Assembly (NCBI RefSeq): GCF_013200955.2
Contig: NZ_CP053697.2
Coordinates: 3,100,001-3,164,000, forward strand
DNA: 64,000 bases
Origin: Pseudomonas campi
Lineage (GTDB): Bacteria > Pseudomonadota > Gammaproteobacteria > Pseudomonadales > Pseudomonadaceae
Reading direction: 5' to 3'
Shown: positions 61,073 through 64,000 of the stretch, piece by piece
Layout: the number at the start of each line of letters is the position of its first letter
Numbering within the stretch: position 1 is the stretch's first letter
Notes under the pieces: generated by a model
Told to the model about the DNA's origin: nothing
Databases searched by the model: none
The model's input: only the letters and a program-made list of their open reading frames with translations
Program-made: the position numbers and the translations under genes

Positions 61073-62041
61073 ATGAATTCCGACGCCATCAATACCCTGC
61101 AGCACCACCTGAGCGCCGCCCTGGCCGCCGCGCCTGACGAAGCCCGCCGCCTGTTCCATGGCCGTGGCCGCTGCTGGCCGGGGCTGGAGCATGTGACGGT
61201 GGACTGGCTGCAGGGCGTGGTCCTGGTAGCGCTGTTTCGCGAGCCGCCGGCGGACGAACTGCTCGCCCTGAAAAACATGCTGCTGGACTTCAGCCAGTCG
61301 CCTGCCTGGCGGGAAAGCACGGCGCACACCCTGCTGCTGCAGCACCGTTATGCCCCGGACAGCCCTGCCGAGTGGCTATGCGGCGAGCCGGTCGAGCACT
61401 GGCTGGTCAGCGAAAACGGCCTGCGCTTCAAGCTGGACCTGGGCCGCAAGCAGAATACCGGGCTGTTTCTCGACATGCGCCATGGCCGGCGCTGGGTGCA
61501 GCAACAGGCGCAAGGCCAGCGCGTGCTGAACCTGTTCGCCTACACCTGCGGCTTCTCGGTGGCCGCCATTGCCGGGGGCGCCGAGCACGTGGTCAACCTG
61601 GACATGGCCAAGGCCGCCCTGAGCCGCGGTCGCGAGAACCACCGCTTGAATCAGCATGACCTGAGCCGGGTCAGCTTCCTCGGCCATGACCTGTTCAAGT
61701 CCTGGGGCAAGCTCAAGCGCGAAGGGCCCTACGACCTGATCATCATCGACCCACCGTCGTTCCAGAAAGGCAGCTTCGTGCTGACCCAGGACTACCAGAA
61801 AGTCCTGCGCCGCCTGCCTGACCTGCTCACGGAACAAGGCACGGTACTGGCCTGCATGAACGACCCTGCGATTGGCGTCGACTTCCTGCTCGCGGGCTTT
61901 GCCAGCGAGGCGCCCGGCCTGGTGTTCGTGGAGCGCCTGGACAATCCGCCGGAGTTCGCCGACAGCCAGGCCGAGGGGGGCTTGAAGGCACTGGTGTTCA
62001 GGCAGCGCCAGGCCACTTCATCTACGCAAGAAATGCTTTAG
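61073..62041 (+). CDS. Class I SAM-dependent methyltransferase (RlmI/RlmK-like)
   Basis: 322 residues. The Rossmann fold begins RVLNLFAYTCGFSVAAIAGGA; QNTGLFLDMRHGRRW precedes it and DLIIIDPPSFQKGSF is the catalytic loop, as in 23S rRNA methyltransferases of the RlmI/RlmK group. A PUA domain is not obvious. Substrate therefore uncertain. The TAG stop overlaps the start of a family A end. Confidence 0.88.
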   Translation: MNSDAINTLQHHLSAALAAAPDEARRLFHGRGRCWPGLEHVTVDWLQGVVLVALFREPPADELLALKNMLLDFSQSPAWRESTAHTLLLQHRYAPDSPAEWLCGEPVEHWLVSENGLRFKLDLGRKQNTGLFLDMRHGRRWVQQQAQGQRVLNLFAYTCGFSVAAIAGGAEHVVNLDMAKAALSRGRENHRLNQHDLSRVSFLGHDLFKSWGKLKREGPYDLIIIDPPSFQKGSFVLTQDYQKVLRRLPDLLTEQGTVLACMNDPAIGVDFLLAGFASEAPGLVFVERLDNPPEFADSQAEGGLKALVFRQRQATSSTQEML

Positions 62042-62107
62042 AACTTGTTTAGGATCTTTTGAGCTAGCTGCCAAAGATCAGGGAGTAACAGTCGCAGGCT
62101 GGCCCTA
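62040..62107 (-). repeat. Family A palindromic element, copy 8 (truncated, interrupted by copy 9)
   Basis: AGAACTTGTTTAGGATCTTTTGAGCTAG starts inside the TAG stop of the methyltransferase gene (middle base). It is the end that is distal in other copies, so orientation is reversed. Then TAACAGTCGCAGGCTGGCC is family A long-form sequence. It breaks off where copy 9 begins, pointing to an older element interrupted by a second insertion. Confidence 0.7.
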
Positions 62108-62249
62108 AGAACCTGTTTACGATCTCCTGTCCGTCGGCCATACGGCGTTAAAAACAACCTCGGAATGCTCATTTACAGCTCGTAAACTCCGCTTCCTCGG
62201 CTGTTTTTGCCTTGTTTGGCTCTAGTCCAAAAGATCGTAAACAGGTTCT
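62108..62249 (+). repeat. Family A palindromic element, copy 9 (short form)
   Basis: 142 bp with excellent ends AGAACCTGTTTACGATCTCC and AAGATCGTAAACAGGTTCT. Core CTCATTTACAGCTCGTAAAC. It is the same length as copy 5, and sits directly after the truncated copy 8. The remaining 140 bp to the next gene show nothing further. Confidence 0.9.
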
Positions 62250-62391
62250 TAGAGCCAGCTCACGATCTTTTGCGCAACAGCACAAGGAAGGCTCAGTGGA
62301 TGAACTGCAGGTTGGTATTGAGCTTGCGCTCGCAGTTCACCCACGACCACCGGAACGCCTCAATTGCGCACTTGCTATGCCCTCTGCGCCC

Positions 62392-62940
62392 CTAGCGGGC
62401 CACAACAGAATAGGGGGGAAAAGCCTGCGACCAGTTGGCGGTCAATCGCTCGCGCTGCACCAGCGTCGCCTGCATCTGGATCAGACCAGCCTGCAGCGCC
62501 TGATCGGCGCCCAGCTTGCCCTGTACCAGGGCCAGCAACACGCCTTCGCCGGTGATGACCACGCGCTCGTCAGCGGCGGGTGCGGCGACATGCAGGGTTA
62601 CCCGCAGCTCCGCGCCCGTGCCGTCGAAGTGCGCCCACAGCCCCGGCTCGATCAGCAGCAGGCTAAAACGCTCGCCCATGGCGATTGGGGCGAGGGCAAC
62701 GCGCAGCTTTTCCAGCATGATCTGCGCCCGGCGCATGCCGAAACCGCCCTGCAGCGCAATCGGCTTGGTCAGCAGCTTGGCCTGGTAGGCGTCATGGATG
62801 GCCAGCGCCACCGACAGCGATGCCGGGTGCGCGGTGGTCAGGTCCACGGCCATGCCGTCGTAGCCGCAGCCCCGGGTCATGGGGCTGGCGCTGCCGAGCA
62901 GCAGCGCCAGCCCAGTCGCGACTATCGCCGAAGCTCTCAT
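62392..62940 (-). CDS. Hypothetical secreted protein following the alkyl-sulfatase gene
   Basis: 182 residues. A hydrophobic N-terminal segment (AIVATGLALLLGSA) could be a signal peptide. The rest is mixed alpha/beta without known motif and with two cysteines at most. Its ATG overlaps the stop of the upstream sulfatase gene by 4 bp, so it is probably co-expressed with it. Confidence 0.7.
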   Translation of the reverse strand: MRASAIVATGLALLLGSASPMTRGCGYDGMAVDLTTAHPASLSVALAIHDAYQAKLLTKPIALQGGFGMRRAQIMLEKLRVALAPIAMGERFSLLLIEPGLWAHFDGTGAELRVTLHVAAPAADERVVITGEGVLLALVQGKLGADQALQAGLIQMQATLVQRERLTANWSQAFPPYSVVAR

Positions 62941-64000
62941 GGGGTGACGATGTCGAACCAGAAGTCGAACTTGTCGAGCAGGCCCATAAACTCGCCGAAG
63001 GCCTGCGGGTTACCGTCGAATTTCAGCTCGCCGGCCGCCACCTTCTGCTCCAGAGTGGCCTTGCCCAGCTGGATGTCTTCCAGGGCCGTCTTGCTCATGG
63101 TCAGGCCGACATCGGCCTTGGCGTCGGCCTTGGCCTCATAGGTCAGCACACCGTTCTCCACGGTCAGGGCGTAGCTCTTGCCCAGGTCGGTGAAGTTGTA
63201 GTTGAGCACCAGCTTCTTGCCCGCGGCGCGCTCGCCGTTGAGGCGTACGGCCAGGTAGTCGAAGAGCATTTCCGGGGTCATGGCGCGGATCACATCGGGG
63301 CTGGCGGTGGCGGCGGCGCCGACGGCCGGTTTGCCGTTGCGCAGCTCGAACGCACCCTGCAGGTAGATCGAACGCCAGGGACCGGATTCGGCCTGGTAGC
63401 CGAGCTGCTCGTAGGAGTCGGCCAGCAGGTTCTTCGCCGCCGTGTTGTCCGGTTCGGCGAACACCACCTGTTTGACCGCCTCGGCCACCCAGCGGTACTC
63501 ACCCTTGGCGAAGTCGACCTTGGCCTTCTCCAGCACCGCGGCCGAGCCGCCCATGTATTCGACGTACTTCTTCGCCGCCGGTTGTGGCGGCAGCTTGTCG
63601 AGGTTGGCCGGGTTGGCGTCGTACCAGCCCATGTAGCGTTGGTACACCGCCTTGGCGTTGTGCTTGAGGGTGCCGTAGTAGCCGCGCCCTGGCCAGAAGG
63701 CTTCCAGCTCAGGCGGCAGCTTGATCGCTTCGGCAATTTCCTCGCCGGTGTAACCCTGGTTCATCAGGCGCACGGACTGGTCATGGATGTATTTGTAGAT
63801 GGCCCGCTGCTTCTTCAGGTAGTCGTCTATCTGCGCCTGGCCCCACTGCGGCCAGTGGTGGCTCTGGAAGCGCACCTCGGTCTTGTCGCCGAACAGGGCG
63901 ATGGATTCGCCTATGTATTTGGACCACTGCAGGGCGTCACGCACTTGGGCACCGCGCAGGGTGAGGACGTTGTGCATGGTGCTGGTGGTGTTCTCGGCCA
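62937..64000 (-). CDS. Alkyl sulfatase (SdsA-type), C-terminal part; N-terminus outside window
   Basis: The visible 354 codons run to the right edge without a start codon, so the gene continues beyond position 64000. The segment MHNVLTLRGAQVRDALQWSK, the helical dimerisation part and the C-terminal SCP2-like domain (TPEMLFDYLAVRLNGERAAG ... FDFWFDIVTP) match BDS1/SdsA alkyl-sulfatases. These hydrolyse detergents such as dodecyl sulfate. The metallo-beta-lactamase catalytic part must lie outside the window. Confidence 0.9.
   Translation of the reverse strand, partial: AENTTSTMHNVLTLRGAQVRDALQWSKYIGESIALFGDKTEVRFQSHHWPQWGQAQIDDYLKKQRAIYKYIHDQSVRLMNQGYTGEEIAEAIKLPPELEAFWPGRGYYGTLKHNAKAVYQRYMGWYDANPANLDKLPPQPAAKKYVEYMGGSAAVLEKAKVDFAKGEYRWVAEAVKQVVFAEPDNTAAKNLLADSYEQLGYQAESGPWRSIYLQGAFELRNGKPAVGAAATASPDVIRAMTPEMLFDYLAVRLNGERAAGKKLVLNYNFTDLGKSYALTVENGVLTYEAKADAKADVGLTMSKTALEDIQLGKATLEQKVAAGELKFDGNPQAFGEFMGLLDKFDFWFDIVTP

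Overview
The window reads as chromosomal DNA of a Pseudomonas-type gammaproteobacterium. It is GC-rich with dense coding. Several proteins closely match Pseudomonas families: RhlG, the short LOV protein of the PpSB1 type, the proS/lipoprotein/acylphosphatase/thioredoxin block, and OlsBA. GTAG-headed REP palindromes of the kind common in this genus occur throughout. I see no prophage, insertion sequence with transposase, integron, CRISPR array, rRNA or tRNA.

Layout. 1-4.8 kb: the 3' end of proS, a lipoprotein, acylphosphatase, a thioredoxin-like lipoprotein, a PilZ protein and small conserved genes. 5.3-8.4 kb: a nitrogen cassette made of a near-perfect sigma-54 promoter, an Amt transporter, a 56-residue single-span membrane protein and a B3/B4-domain protein. 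8.5-15.9 kb: two dual GGDEF-EAL proteins, hemolysin III, and two tandem Crp/Fnr-like regulators. 16-31.3 kb: an envelope and general-stress district. It holds an OmpA-like lipoprotein with a DUF4398 partner, CsbD-like proteins (the same two-gene unit twice), the DUF883-YqjE-YqjK operon, a ferritin-like protein, a three-BON OsmY-like protein, DUF3309, two phospholipase-D-type cardiolipin synthase-like enzymes, YceI, a trypsin-like protease and a CPA1 antiporter. 31.6-35.4 kb: a serine hydrolase, a metallo-beta-lactamase-fold protein and an acyl-CoA dehydrogenase-like gene. 35.5-40.6 kb: ornithine-lipid synthesis (olsB, olsA), acpH, an AraC regulator, and alkane hydroxylase with rubredoxin. 40.8-43.4 kb: an ArsR-MFS-old-yellow-enzyme operon. 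43.8-53 kb: mixed metabolic and hypothetical genes. 53-58.3 kb: a flavodoxin divergent from a LOV photoreceptor, ahpC/ahpF and rhlG. 58.5-64 kb: an unknown protein, an MltF-like lytic transglycosylase, a SAM methyltransferase, and the 3' part of an alkyl-sulfatase gene.

The least expected feature is the repeats. An imperfect palindromic element of about 140-257 bp (called family A here) occurs nine times, counting degraded and core-only copies. In five copies the first base of the element is the last base of a gene's stop codon, and in a sixth it is the middle base of a TAG stop. Eight of nine copies lie in the same orientation relative to the gene they follow. Three different GTAG-headed REP units likewise supply the TAG stop codon of olsA, acpH and an acyl-CoA dehydrogenase gene, and a third palindrome (family F) abuts the TAG of two more genes. 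This systematic overlap of mobile palindromes with translation stops is the observation I would follow first. Others are the Amt/small-protein/B3-B4 cassette, the duplicated CsbD bicistron, and the 163-bp tandem array that copied the 3' end of a hydrolase gene.
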